NCBI GenBank assembly: GCA_963848355.1
Contig: CAWKDG010000002.1
Location: 124,001 to 188,000 of the forward strand
Direction: 5' to 3'
DNA from: CAWKDG01 sp963848355
GTDB taxonomy: Bacteria > Actinomycetota > Acidimicrobiia > Acidimicrobiales > UBA8190
Length of the DNA: 64,000 bases
Part shown: piece after piece, positions 43,383-53,167 of the stretch
Position numbering within the stretch: position 1 is the first letter of the stretch
Layout: the number at the start of each line of letters is the position of its first letter
Notes under the pieces: model-generated
The model's database searches: none
What the model was told of the DNA's origin: nothing
What the model saw: only the letters and a program-made list of their open reading frames with translations
Made by a program: the position numbers and the translations under genes

Positions 43383-44059
43383 CCATCCGGGTGCTCCTCG
43401 TCGACGATCAGGCGCTCCTGCGGCAGGGCTTCGGCATGATCCTGGCCCAGGAGCCGGACATCGAGGTCGTCGGGGAGGCCGGTGACGGAGAGGCGGCCGT
43501 GGCCCTGGCGGCGTCGTGCCATCCCGACGTCGTCCTCATGGACGTCCGGATGCCGGTGGTCGACGGCGTCGAGGCGACCAGGCGCATCGTCTCGGCCCAC
43601 TCGTCGGTCCGGGTGCTGGTCCTGACCACGTTCGATCTGGACGAGTACGCATTCGGCGCCCTGCGCGCCGGGGCCAGTGGATTCCTTCTCAAGGACGTTC
43701 CCCCCGCCGAGCTGGCCGCCGGCATCAGGACCGTCGCTTCCGGTGACGCCGTCGTGTCGCCCCGGATCACCCGGCGCCTCCTCGACCAGTGCGCCCACCT
43801 CCTCGATGCTCCTGGCTCCGACCTTTCGGGTGAGGGCACCGCCGCCTTGTCCAAGCTCACCGATCGCGAACAGGAAGTGCTGGTCGCGGTGGCCGACGGC
43901 CTGTCGAACGCCGAGATCGCGCAGCGCCTCTTCGTGTCGGAGGCGACCGTCAAGTCGCACGTCGGACGGATTCTTGGCAAGCTCGGTCTCCGTGACCGGG
44001 TCCAGGCCGTCGTTCTCGCCTTCCAGACGGGCATCGTCGGTTCCGAACGCCGACCCTGA
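43379..44059 (+). CDS. Response regulator, NarL/LuxR family
   Basis: 226 residues from a GTG in GTGA overlap with the kinase. Receiver domain with acidic pocket 'LLVDDQALLRQGF', phospho-acceptor Asp in 'DVVLMDVRMPVVDG', Thr/Lys switch 'VLTTFDLDEY' and 'GFLLKDVPP'. A LuxR helix-turn-helix follows ('LTDREQEVLVAVADGLSNAE', 'IAQRLFVSEATVKSHVGRIL'). It is phosphorylated by the preceding kinase and activates or represses unknown promoters, perhaps including the divergent membrane-protein operon. Confidence 0.96.
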   Translation: MTIRVLLVDDQALLRQGFGMILAQEPDIEVVGEAGDGEAAVALAASCHPDVVLMDVRMPVVDGVEATRRIVSAHSSVRVLVLTTFDLDEYAFGALRAGASGFLLKDVPPAELAAGIRTVASGDAVVSPRITRRLLDQCAHLLDAPGSDLSGEGTAALSKLTDREQEVLVAVADGLSNAEIAQRLFVSEATVKSHVGRILGKLGLRDRVQAVVLAFQTGIVGSERRP

Positions 44060-44086
44060 CAGGCGAGCCCCGAGAGGCACCGTCGC

Positions 44087-44807
44087 GTGAACGGCCTCGA
44101 GGTTCCCATCGACACCGGTGAGGGTCCCGCGCTGGTGCTGCTCCACGGCTTCGCCATGACCCCGGGCACGTACGGCGGGCTGGTCGACCTCCTGGCCACG
44201 CGGTGTCGTGTCATCGTCCCCGACCTCTTCGCCGTGGCGGGCCAGTGGCGCTACGCCAAAGTGGTCGACGCCCTCACCGTCGCTCTCGACGACCGCGGTC
44301 TCGACCGGGTCAGCATCCTCGGTCACTCCTTCGGCGGAGGCATCGGGCTCGGCTTCACCATGCAGTTCCCCGATCACGTCGTCGAGGTGGTGTTCTCCGA
44401 TTCGCTGGCCGCCTCGCCGCGAGTGGCATCTGGCCGCCGAAGTGCTGCACCACCCGGTGCGGCTCGTGCGCTTGGCCACCCCGAAGGCGCTCTCCGCCTT
44501 CGGCCGGACCTCCGTCGGTCATCCCCGCCAGTTGGCCGATGCCGCCTGGTGGGGCTTCACGAGCGGGCGGGAGACCGACGCCAGGACGGTGGCCCGCGAG
44601 CGGATCCCCGCCCATGTCCTGTGGGCCAACCGCGATTCCATCCTCTCGCGCTCCGACGGACAGAGGTTCGCCTGGGAGCTCGGCGCCACCTTCACCGTCG
44701 CCTCCGCAACCGATGGACGGGCCATGGACCACGACTGGATGTTCGAGGAGCCCGACGTGTTCTTCGACCATCTCCTCGATCTCGACCTGAAGGTGTTGGC
44801 CGGCTGA
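44087..44807 (+). CDS. Alpha/beta-hydrolase, frameshifted
   Basis: About 239 residues when one surplus base is ignored. The first frame gives 'ALVLLHGFAMTPGTYGGLVD' (oxyanion hole) and the nucleophile elbow 'ILGHSFGGGIGLGFTM', then loses sense after 'FSDSLAAS'. Skipping one base at about 44420 (in TCGCCGCGAG) yields 'SREWHLAAEVLHHPVRLVRL', 'HVLWANRDSILS' (acidic residue) and 'GRAMDHDWMFEEPDVFFDHL' (catalytic His region). The gene follows the response regulator by 27 bases and begins with GTG. The substrate is unknown. The sharp single-base break and otherwise good codon use argue for a sequencing indel. Confidence 0.83.
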
Positions 44808-44838
44808 CACCACGGCACCGTCACGCGGTGGGGACTTT

Positions 44839-47782
44839 CTACGGTTCGGAGCGGTTCACCGGCCGTGCCCCGGACGCCGTCACGGTGAAGGAATGCGCCG
44901 TGGACATCGACCCCGTGGTGACGACCGCCGTGGCCGTGGACGCCTGGTAGGACCAGCCGGGGGCGTCGGACGTCGACGTCCGTCGGTGCAGGCGAGTGCC
45001 GTCCAGCGTCACCGCCGTCGGTTCCGTCAGGTCCACCATCTCCAGCCGGTAGGAGACGGCCGACGGCTCTCCGTCGTAGTGGCCCCGAGCCGCGCCCACG
45101 GTCACCTGCGCCGCCGTGGTCGCCCCCGCGGAGCCGACCGAGTCGGTGATCGTCGTCTCGGTGGACTGACCCTTCGTGTACCCGAGCCCCGTCCCACTGT
45201 CACCGTAGAGGCGGAAGGTGCCCCGCGATCCGGAGAACACCTTGAGGACCATCTGCCGGGGGATGGCGGTCGTCGTCTTGGTGGACGACGACTGTTCGGG
45301 GATGATTCCCCCGGCCCGCACGAACACGGGCATGCGGTTCAAAGGCACCGCCATGGTCGTGGTGGCCGGACCGGTGAACGTGGCGCCAGTGAAGTAGTCC
45401 ACCCAGCGACCCGGCGGGAACCAGACGGTGGTGTCGGCCACGTCCCCCGGGGACGTCACCGGAGCCACCAGCATGTCGGACCCGAAGAGGTACTCGTCGG
45501 GGTGGTCATAGGCGGCGGCCTGGTCCGGGTAGTCGAGATAGAGCGGTCGGGTCATGGGCAGACCGTCGTCGTGAGCCTGGTCGGCCAGCGTGTAGGTGTA
45601 CGGGATCAGGGCCTCGCGCAGGCGCAGGAAGCTCTCGGTGATGCCTTGCACCGGTTGCGGATACTGCCAGGGCAGCCGGGCCTCGTTCTGGGAGTGCAAC
45701 CGCAGGATGGGCGCGAAGGTCCCCCATTGGACCCATCGGTCGTAGAGGTCGGCCGAATCGGGAGCCCCGAGCGGAGGAGTCCCCAGGAAACTGCCGATGT
45801 CGTCGCTCACGTAGGGCTCGCCGATGGTGGCTTCGTCGGGGGTGAGGGCCACCTCCTGGGTCAGGGTGTTCCAGGTTGCCCAGGCATCACCGGTGAAGGC
45901 GATGGTCGAGGTGTGATCGGACCACGGTCCCGCCGGGTAGACCTCCACGGGATCGTCGTTGGACGAGCCGATGCGGGCCAGGACGAAGCCGCGCTGACCC
46001 TGGTTCACCATCTCCTGGGCGTAGAGATGGTCGATCCACGAGTCGGGAGTGAGTCCCGGCATGGACACGACCGACTCGTCGCAACACCAGTCCAACCAGA
46101 AGAAGGACACCCCCTGTTTCTGCAGGCTCTGTTGCAGGGCGAAATTGGACTCGGCCTGAGACACCGTGCTCCAGTCCCACACCTTGCACGGGCCGGCTGA
46201 GCAGGACGACGACGCCAGGGGCGTGCCGGCGATGCGCTCGGCCTCGGGCAACTCCGGATCGTGATCGTCGATGCTCGAATGAATGTTCAGGGTGACGTCG
46301 ACGCCATGGGTCCGCGCCCACGTCAGGAAGGCCGACGGATCGGGGAAGAGGCCCGTATTCCACTCCCAACCGTCCCAGTCGTTGGGAGCCTTCCAGTCGG
46401 TGTCGAGCGACAGTGTGTTGAGCGGTACCTGGTTCTTCTGGAAGGCGGGATAGATGGTGTCTTCGATGTCCGCGCTCGTGTACGGGGTGTAGTCCGAGTA
46501 CCAGACGCCGAAGATGCTGCGCGGGAGAAGCGGGGCGGAGCCCGTCAACCGGGCCAGGGTGCTCAACGCGCCGGCGTAGTCGTGCCCGTAGGCGAAGAGG
46601 TAGCCGTCTTCGACGTCACCGCCTCGCGAGCCGCGGTTGGACCCAGCCCTCACTGGTCCATTGCGCGCTCTGCGTGTCGTCCAGCAGGCGCCATCCAGCC
46701 TTGTCCAGAAGCCCGTCGGTATGCACAGGCTCGATGCTGACCTGGCACGTGGCTCCGGAAGTGCCCGGAGCGCACTCCCCGTTCGGCGGGTACGTGAAGG
46801 TGTCGAAGCCCCTGATCCACCCTCCGAGCGGATCCGTCGGGGCCGTCACCGGTGCCGGATCACCAGCGGGCCCGATCGACAGGCTGTCCAACTCGACATT
46901 GCAGCTCTCGCCAGGGGCACAAGCCACCTCGACGGCGTTGGTGCCGGCCACCAGAGATGCCGTCGTGGTCAGGGTGGACCAGGGATCTGCTTCAGTGGTC
47001 TGGGCCGCCACCAGGGTGCTCACCTGGTGACCGTCGATCACCAGAGCCAAGGTTTTCGGGCCCGGGGCCACGATCGGGTCGACCGTGTTGGAGTAGCGAA
47101 GAGTCAGTCGGGCCGGGCCGGCCGGAGCTCCGAGGACGTTCCAGGTGGCGCCGTCACCCGGGTGGTAGAGGTCGCTCACGAATCCGAAGGGGCTGGTGTC
47201 GTATCCCGTCAGGCTGTAATTGATGGTGGCTTTGCCCGACAGAACGGCGGCGCCGGCCTGACACACCTGGTCGAAGGGGCACTCCCACTCCCAGGTGGGA
47301 TGCACGGTGGTCATCGCGCGGCCGTCTTCGAAGCGCAACGAGGTGTTCGTCACCGTGAAGGGACCCGATCCCACCTTGTACCGCAACGTGGCCCGGCTCG
47401 TGCGGAGCGTGAGCCAACCCCCCGCCCTGTGGACGGTGTAAGGGGGAACGGGCATCCGCCGGTTCAGGGCATTGACCGTGGGCCTGTTCTCGAATGTTCC
47501 GGAGGGTGAATACTCGAGGCGCAGGAGCGTGGGACTCAGAACCTCGATGCGGGCGTCACCCGAGCGAACGATGGCGGACCGGTGGGCCATACCGTCGGCC
47601 ATGTCGACCGGCGTAGCCAGATCCACCGGAGAGGTGTCGCTGGTCGAAGCACCGGGCGAGGCCGTCGCCGGGACGGGAGCGCTCAGCACCACCGCCACCA
47701 CCAGCGCCACGGGCACGATCGAGACCACGCACCGACGCCACCGGGGGACACGTTGGAGGTCCTGGCCGGGCGTCGATCTCAT
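44839..47782 (-). CDS. Secreted GH31 alpha-glucosidase-family protein, frameshifted
   Basis: About 980 residues across two frames. Signal peptide near residues 18-42; N-terminal GH31 sandwich ('IEVLSPTLLRLEYSPSGTFE') with an inserted carbohydrate-binding-like sandwich ('NAVEVACAPGESCNVELDSL'). At 46625-46640 (CCGCGGCTCGCG) the frame breaks after 'TSEGWVQPR'; omitting one base joins it to 'GGDVEDGYLFAYGHDYAGAL'. The catalytic barrel has 'RSIFGVWYSDYTPYT', nucleophile 'FFWLDWCCDES' and acid/base 'AFTGDAWATWNTL', then 'RPLYLDYPDQAAAYD' and 'YLFGSDMLVAPVTSPG'. It should act outside the cell on alpha-glucosides or xylosides. Confidence 0.88.
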
Positions 47783-47856
47783 CGACCCCGAATCTATGAG
47801 TACCGGCGGGGGGTGGCGGGGATGACCGGGGCCGCCCTCTCACGGCGGTCCTGCCG

Positions 47857-49377
47857 TCACACTGCGACGAGCTCCCCTTCGGGCTCTTTCATCGGAGGTT
47901 CGGTCACCGTGACCGGCTCGGCCTGGAGCTGGTGACGCGACGCCCGCACCAGGACACCGGCGACCACAGCGGCGGCGGCCAGGAGGACGGCACTCACGGT
48001 GAAGGCCGTGGTGTACCCGTGGACCGCCGCCGTCTGGACCGCCACCACACTCCGGGCGTGGGTGGCCAGGTAGGTGGTGGCCGCCGTGGCCGCCACGGTA
48101 TTGAGCAACGCCGTTCCGAGCGAGCCACCGACCTGCTGGGTGGTGTTGACGAGGGCGCTGGCCACGCCGGCGTCCTGGGGGTCGACACCGACAAGGGCCG
48201 TGCTGCTCATGGGGACGAATGTCATCCCCATGCCCAGGCTGACCATGACCTCGGCGGGGAGGACCAGTCCCAGATAGGAGCTGTCGACCCCGAGACGGGT
48301 GAACCACACCAGCCCGCCGGCGGCCAAGGCCAGACCGGCCATCATCAGGGCCCGGGGACCGACGCGAGGGAGAAAGCGGCTGGCCAGACCGGCTCCGATG
48401 ATGATCCCTCCGGAGAAGGGGAGGAAGGCGAACCCCGTCTTGAGGGCGGAGTAATGCAGCGTCCCCTGGAAGTAGTAGGTGAGGAAGAGGAAGGTACCCA
48501 ACATGGCGCTACCGACGAGCAGCGAGGCGAGGAACGAACCGCCGCGGTTGCGGTCGAGGACGACGCGCAGCGGCAGGAGCGGGTGCTTCGACCGGAGCTC
48601 GATACCGGCGAAGACGGCCATCAGAACCACGGCGCCGACCAGGAGGGCGACGGTGATCGGCGCGGACCATCCGTGGGTGCCGGCCATGGTGAAGCCGTAG
48701 ACGAGGAGGAAGAGCCCGCCGGTGACCGTCACGGCACCGGGCAGGTCGTAGCCGCCCTTCGACTGGCTCCGGCTCTCGCGGACGACCCGGGTGGCGGCCA
48801 CGGCGGCCACGGCGGCGATGGGCACGTTGATGAGCAGCGTCCAGCGCCAGGAGGCGAGCTGCGTCAGGGTTCCACCGAGGACGAGGCCGATGGCGGCACC
48901 GCCACCGGCGATGGCGCCGTAGACACCGAAGGCCCGGGCACGCTCGCGGGCCTCGGTGAAGGTCACGGTGAGCAGCGACAGGGCGGCCGGGGCCATCACG
49001 GCGGCGAAGGCGCCCTGCAGGGCACGGGCCCCGAAGAGCATGGCCTCGTTCTGGGCCAGACCTCCGAGGGCCGAGGCGGCACCGAAGCCGAGGAGCCCGA
49101 TGACGAACATGCGGCGCCGGCCGAGGTAGTCGGCGATCCGACCGCCCAGGAGCAGCAGGCTGCCGAAGGCCAGGGTGTACGAGCTCATCACCCACTGGCG
49201 GTTGGCCACCGAGATGTGCAGCGCGTGCTGCGCTGACGGCAGGGCCACGATCACGACCGACGCGTCGAGAACGATCATGAGCTGGGCCAGGGCGATCACG
49301 GCCAGGGACCAGTAGCGCTTGGGGTCAGGCGCCTCGACGGGCGCTGTGATCGTCGTGACCGTGTCGGTCGTGGCCAT
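47857..49377 (-). CDS. MFS drug exporter, DHA2 (EmrB/QacA) family
   Basis: 506 residues from the ATG at 49377, six bases after GGAGGT. Fourteen membrane helices; 'LAQLMIVLDASVVIVALPSA' (motif D1), 'GGRIADYLGRRRMFVIGLLG' (motif A) and the motif C-like 'AGGGAAIGLVLGGTLTQLAS' are typical of proton-driven 14-TM multidrug exporters. A divergent TetR gene and a palindrome within its promoter show that it is repressor controlled. The drug or metabolite exported is unknown. Confidence 0.95.
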   Translation of the reverse strand: MATTDTVTTITAPVEAPDPKRYWSLAVIALAQLMIVLDASVVIVALPSAQHALHISVANRQWVMSSYTLAFGSLLLLGGRIADYLGRRRMFVIGLLGFGAASALGGLAQNEAMLFGARALQGAFAAVMAPAALSLLTVTFTEARERARAFGVYGAIAGGGAAIGLVLGGTLTQLASWRWTLLINVPIAAVAAVAATRVVRESRSQSKGGYDLPGAVTVTGGLFLLVYGFTMAGTHGWSAPITVALLVGAVVLMAVFAGIELRSKHPLLPLRVVLDRNRGGSFLASLLVGSAMLGTFLFLTYYFQGTLHYSALKTGFAFLPFSGGIIIGAGLASRFLPRVGPRALMMAGLALAAGGLVWFTRLGVDSSYLGLVLPAEVMVSLGMGMTFVPMSSTALVGVDPQDAGVASALVNTTQQVGGSLGTALLNTVAATAATTYLATHARSVVAVQTAAVHGYTTAFTVSAVLLAAAAVVAGVLVRASRHQLQAEPVTVTEPPMKEPEGELVAV

Positions 49378-49515
49378 GGGGGTACCTCCGTGGTCGTGGC
49401 TCTGAAGCGTCGTGGCTCTGAAGCGAGGTCCGGGTCCGCTCCGCCCGGTGGACCGCCCCTGGTCTTTTCGTCGGGGTCGGTCTACAATCGGAGCCGGGAT
49501 TCCGTTTATATGTGT

Positions 49516-49545
49516 ACTATACGGAACATGCGTTCCGTTTGTCAA
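49516..49545 (-). promoter_or_regulatory. MFS promoter with TetR operator between -35 and -10
   Basis: On the minus strand TTGACA (49545-49540), 18 bases, TATAGT (49521-49516) is a near-consensus promoter for the exporter. The spacer contains the perfect 16-base palindrome CGGAACGCATGTTCCG (49522-49537). A further TTCCGT half-site at 49500-49505 makes a second, wider inverted repeat with ACGGAA at 49521-49526. A TetR dimer here would exclude RNA polymerase. Confidence 0.8.
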
Positions 49546-49568
49546 CACCGATGTCGGGGGAGAACGTC

Positions 49569-50261
49569 ATGACGGTGAAGGCAGCGACGACCGCGGGCGG
49601 CACACCCGGGGTTACTGTCGACGGGGCCCCGGAGCAGGACCTCGACGCCCGGGACCCGGGGGCACGACCGATGCGGGCCGACGCCGTGAAGAACCGGGCC
49701 CGGATCCTCGAGGCGGCGGAGGAGGTCTTCGCCACCGAGGGCGTGACGGTCCCCATCGACACGGTGGCCGAACGGGCCGGGCTGGGCGTGGGGACGCTCT
49801 ACCGCCATTTCCCCACCAAGGAGGCCCTCTTCGAAGCCATCGTCGTCTCGCGACTGGAACAGCTCCTCGACTCCGTCCGGTCGCAGTGCCGGGCCGCCGA
49901 TCCCGGGGCGGCGTTGTTCGCCTTTCTGGATGAATTCGCCCGACACGCTTCAGCCAAGCGGGACCTCTTCGACGCCCTCAGCTCGGCCGGGATCGACATC
50001 AAGTCCCAGTGCTTCGAGATGGTGGACGAGATGAAGCGGAACATCGACACCCTGCGCGAGCGTGCCGTCGCCGCCGGAGCCATCCGCGCCGACGTCTCGA
50101 CGGAAGAGATATTCGGCCTCATCATCGGCGCCTGCCAGGCCGGTGCGCACACCGGGGTCGACGATGACTCCGTTCAGCGCATGTTGAACATCGTGTGCGA
50201 CGGACTGCGCTCACCGGGCACCGCCGCGCCCACCGGCGCAGTGCCGACGGCGTCGTTGTAG
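49569..50261 (+). CDS. TetR-family repressor of the MFS exporter
   Basis: 230 residues from the ATG at 49569, preceded by GGGGGAG. After a 40-residue acidic leader the TetR helix-turn-helix is clear: 'NRARILEAAEEVFATEGVTV', 'PIDTVAERAGLGVGTLYRHF', 'PTKEALFEAIV'. The C-terminal ligand domain ends 'GLIIGACQAGAHTGVDDDSV' as in the SbtR-like TetR_C subgroup. It is divergent from the exporter, and the palindrome at 49522-49537 lies about 30 bases before its start, so it should repress both genes. Confidence 0.94.
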   Translation: MTVKAATTAGGTPGVTVDGAPEQDLDARDPGARPMRADAVKNRARILEAAEEVFATEGVTVPIDTVAERAGLGVGTLYRHFPTKEALFEAIVVSRLEQLLDSVRSQCRAADPGAALFAFLDEFARHASAKRDLFDALSSAGIDIKSQCFEMVDEMKRNIDTLRERAVAAGAIRADVSTEEIFGLIIGACQAGAHTGVDDDSVQRMLNIVCDGLRSPGTAAPTGAVPTASL

Positions 50262-50281
50262 CCGGCGTCAGCCAAGCACGG

Positions 50282-51835
50282 TCACGTCGTCGTCTCCACG
50301 GCCGGGTCGGTGGCGACATCGGGCGGTTCCTCCTGAAGCCCCCGCTGCAGGCCCAGGAAGGCCACGATGGCGGCGACGGCCATGATGCCGGCCATCACGT
50401 AGAAGACAGAGCGCGTGGCATAAGCGAAGTCGAGCTTGACGAAATGAGGAATCCGTCCGACGCTCCCGCTTCCTCCCTGCGACTGTGAGATCGCCGACGC
50501 CTCGGCCGCGGCGCGTGCACGGGACAAGCCCAGCCCGACCAGCGACGTCGTGACCCGGGAACGGAACTGCGACACCAGGATGGTGCCGAGGACGGCGAGG
50601 CCCAGACTGGCGGCATAGTTCCGGACCGTCTGGGTGATGCCCGTAGCCTCTCCGTAGGAAAGGCGCGACGCCCGGTTGACCGCGTCGGTGCTGGCCGGGC
50701 CGAGCATGAACCCCACGCCCGCTCCGGCCACGATGATGTCCCACTGCTGCGAGGCGAACGTGAGCCGGGTCACGTGGCCGGCCCACAGGTAGAACCCCAC
50801 GGCGGCCAGTGCGCAACCCACGACCACCGGCCGCTTGGCTCCGCTGCGGTCGAGGATCCGCCCACCGATCTGCGCCGCGATCACGAAGCCGATGAAGAAG
50901 AACAGCAGGAACACGCCAGCCTGCGAGGCGGTGTCCCCCAAGGCGATCTGGGCGTACTCGCTGGCGAAGAAGAACACCGGGATGAAGACGAGCATGGCGA
51001 TTCCGAGAACGAGGTTCTCGACCAGGAAGGCACGGATGCGGAAGATGCCGATCTTCATGAGTGGCGACGCCGTACGTACTTCCACGAAGCCGAAGACGAC
51101 GAGGATGACCACGCCCAAAGCGATGCTCGATCCGATGGCCGGATTGGTCCAGCCCCAGATCAACGACTGCTGGAAGCCGAACACGCTCAGGGCCACGCCG
51201 GCGGCGATCAGGACCACCCCCCGGTAGTCCATCGGAGCCGACTCGTGCGCCGTCGTCGGCTTGGAGATCACGATCAGCACCAGGGCGATGACGGCCACGG
51301 GGATGTTGACCCAGAAGATCGCCCGCCACGTCCACTCGGTGAGGAAGCCGCCCAGCAGAGGGCCGATAGCCGTGAGACCACCGGCGATCCCGAAGAACAG
51401 CGCCAGCGCCCTCCCCCGCTGCCGCAGTTCGAACGTCTGCACCACGATGGCCAGGGCGGCGGGGAACATGATGGCCCCGCCGGCGCCCTGAAGGATCCGG
51501 AAGGCCACGATCCACGCCTCGGCCACGCCCCCTTTCGGGGTCAGCCCGCACATGGCCGAGGCGAAGGCGAACAGGACCACCCCCAGAGTGACCATGGCGC
51601 GGTGGCCGACGGTATCGGCCAAGCGGCCGCCGAAGGCGAAGAGAGCGGCCAGCGACATCAGGTAGGCGTTGATCGCCCACTGGACTCCGGTGCTCGTCAA
51701 TCCGAGATGCTTCTGGATCTGCGGAGCGGCGATGGAGACGATGGTCTGGTCGATGAAGGTCATCGAGACGGCGAAGATCATGGCGGCCAGAACGAGGTTC
51801 CTCGATCGACCACCGGTGACATTGGCCACGGTCAT
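50282..51835 (-). CDS. MFS transporter, DHA2 family (second)
   Basis: 517 residues from the ATG at 51835, near GAAAGGA; an in-frame start at 51877 would add 14 residues. Fourteen helices with 'IFAVSMTFIDQTIVSIAAPQ' (D1), 'FGGRLADTVGHRAMVTLGVV' (motif A), 'FGIAGGLTAIGPLLGGFLTE' (motif C). It is the last gene of a four-gene minus-strand cluster after the dioxygenase, GH114 and DUF302 genes. It is convergent with tetR, 20 bases apart. Probable export of a drug or metabolite. Confidence 0.93.
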   Translation of the reverse strand: MTVANVTGGRSRNLVLAAMIFAVSMTFIDQTIVSIAAPQIQKHLGLTSTGVQWAINAYLMSLAALFAFGGRLADTVGHRAMVTLGVVLFAFASAMCGLTPKGGVAEAWIVAFRILQGAGGAIMFPAALAIVVQTFELRQRGRALALFFGIAGGLTAIGPLLGGFLTEWTWRAIFWVNIPVAVIALVLIVISKPTTAHESAPMDYRGVVLIAAGVALSVFGFQQSLIWGWTNPAIGSSIALGVVILVVFGFVEVRTASPLMKIGIFRIRAFLVENLVLGIAMLVFIPVFFFASEYAQIALGDTASQAGVFLLFFFIGFVIAAQIGGRILDRSGAKRPVVVGCALAAVGFYLWAGHVTRLTFASQQWDIIVAGAGVGFMLGPASTDAVNRASRLSYGEATGITQTVRNYAASLGLAVLGTILVSQFRSRVTTSLVGLGLSRARAAAEASAISQSQGGSGSVGRIPHFVKLDFAYATRSVFYVMAGIMAVAAIVAFLGLQRGLQEEPPDVATDPAVETTT

Positions 51836-51894
51836 GGCGTCCTTTCTGCCGGTGACGCCGGGCTCTGTGGCGGCCACCCGGGCGACGGCGGGCG

Positions 51895-52286
51895 TTATCG
51901 GGCGGTGAGGACGTCGGTGAGAGCATCGATACCAGCGAGCCTGACAGCCAGCTCGGGGCTCAGGTGATAGCGGGCGGCCAGGACGGCCGGATCGGTATAG
52001 CTGACCATCGTCCGGCCTCCGTCATCCCAGACCAGGACCTTGAGCGGCAGATCGAGAGCGGCCAAGGGTGCCTCCGCCATCACCGGCGTGCCCGCCTCGG
52101 GCTGCCGAAGATGACGACCGTGGTCTCGCGCAACTCGAGCCCGTGGGCCCGGGCCTCCCCGCTGTGGTCGATCACGGCGAACACCGTCATCGCCTTGGCC
52201 GCCACCGTGTCGGTGAGGAGGCGCACGGTGTCGGCCACCGAACGGGGGCTCTCTTTCGTGCGTACCCCGTCACCCGCTACTGACAT
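51895..52286 (-). CDS. DUF302 protein, frameshifted
   Basis: About 130 residues over two frames. The first reads 'SVADTVRLLTDTVAAKAMTV', 'FAVIDHSGEARAHGLELRET' and 'TVVIFGSP' and then hits a stop; the second resumes 'GTPVMAEAPLAALDLPLKVL' and 'VWDDGGRTMVSYTDPAVLAA'. DUF302 proteins read 'LLIFGNPKAGTPLM' at this place, so one base is missing near 52095 (after AGCCCG). The family is a small alpha-beta homodimer of unknown function. It overlaps the GH114 stop by ten bases. Confidence 0.8.
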
Positions 52287-53167
52287 GGATCCCTGATGCC
52301 GGTGAGATTCAGGTTGAAACGGGCGCCGTTGAATCCGAGGGCGTCGTCGTTGGCGCAGAAGGCCGACGGCGCCAGGTGGTACTCGGCGTTGAACACGGCC
52401 TTGTTGCCGACGTACATCGAAAAGAACCGGCACGTGTCGTACTGGTTGCACTGCTCGGTCAAGACGGCGTCGGCCAGGTCGTACATGTCGTCGGCGTAGG
52501 TGGCGCTGCCGGTGTCATCGGGGTTCTTGATCCACCATCCGAGCCCCAGACCGTGCATGTAGGTGGCCAGGGTCGTCATGTACGTCTCTTCGTCCCCCAT
52601 GGTCAGCCGGAAGCCACTGTGGTCCCCGAACTCCTCGTCGATGTCGGTCTCGACGGCATCGAATCCCTTGGCCGCGCATTGCTGGTCGATCATCGACTCG
52701 ATGATCGACACTGTGGCCGGGGACCGGATGTTCAAGTAGTACTCGGGATAGCCGGGGACCTTCTTGCCGAAGACGCCGGCATGGCGCAGCTGGGCGTAGT
52801 AGGTCGTGGCTATGCCCTCATTGGCGGCCGAGTAATAGTTGCCGGCCGCTCCGACCTCGATGTAGCACACGACATGCTTCTTCTCGGCATGAAGGGCGGC
52901 CACCGTCGAGGCCGGGTTGATGATGCCGTCGATGTCGTAGATGACGGGAGCCGGTGCGGGATCGCCGTCGGGGAGCGTGTCATCGGTCCCCATGTCGCGT
53001 GCGTTGGACAGATTCAGCGGGTGGCTGAGCTCCCACTGCCACGGTTGGCTCCCCAGCTGTGGCACCCACCAGGACGGGGCGTCGGCGCGGGCGACGGACG
53101 GAAGGCCGAAGCCGGCGACGGCGAACAGCAGCACGAAGGCGACCCGGGGCAGCGTCCTCATCATCAT
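52277..53167 (-). CDS. Secreted GH114-type endo-alpha-1,4-polygalactosaminidase-like protein
   Basis: 296 residues, signal peptide to about residue 29 ('LLFAVAGFGLPSVARADA'). 'WQWELSHPLNL', 'APVIYDIDGIINPASTVAAL', 'HVVCYIEVGAAGNYYSAANE', 'GFDAVETDIDEEFGDHSGFR' and 'GLGLGWWIKNPDDTG' follow the GH114 (DUF297) barrel, with acidic residues 'ETDIDE' at the putative catalytic strand. Such enzymes cut galactosamine-rich exopolysaccharides. The ATG overlaps the dioxygenase stop (ATGA). Confidence 0.88.
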   Translation of the reverse strand: MMMRTLPRVAFVLLFAVAGFGLPSVARADAPSWWVPQLGSQPWQWELSHPLNLSNARDMGTDDTLPDGDPAPAPVIYDIDGIINPASTVAALHAEKKHVVCYIEVGAAGNYYSAANEGIATTYYAQLRHAGVFGKKVPGYPEYYLNIRSPATVSIIESMIDQQCAAKGFDAVETDIDEEFGDHSGFRLTMGDEETYMTTLATYMHGLGLGWWIKNPDDTGSATYADDMYDLADAVLTEQCNQYDTCRFFSMYVGNKAVFNAEYHLAPSAFCANDDALGFNGARFNLNLTGIRDPCQ

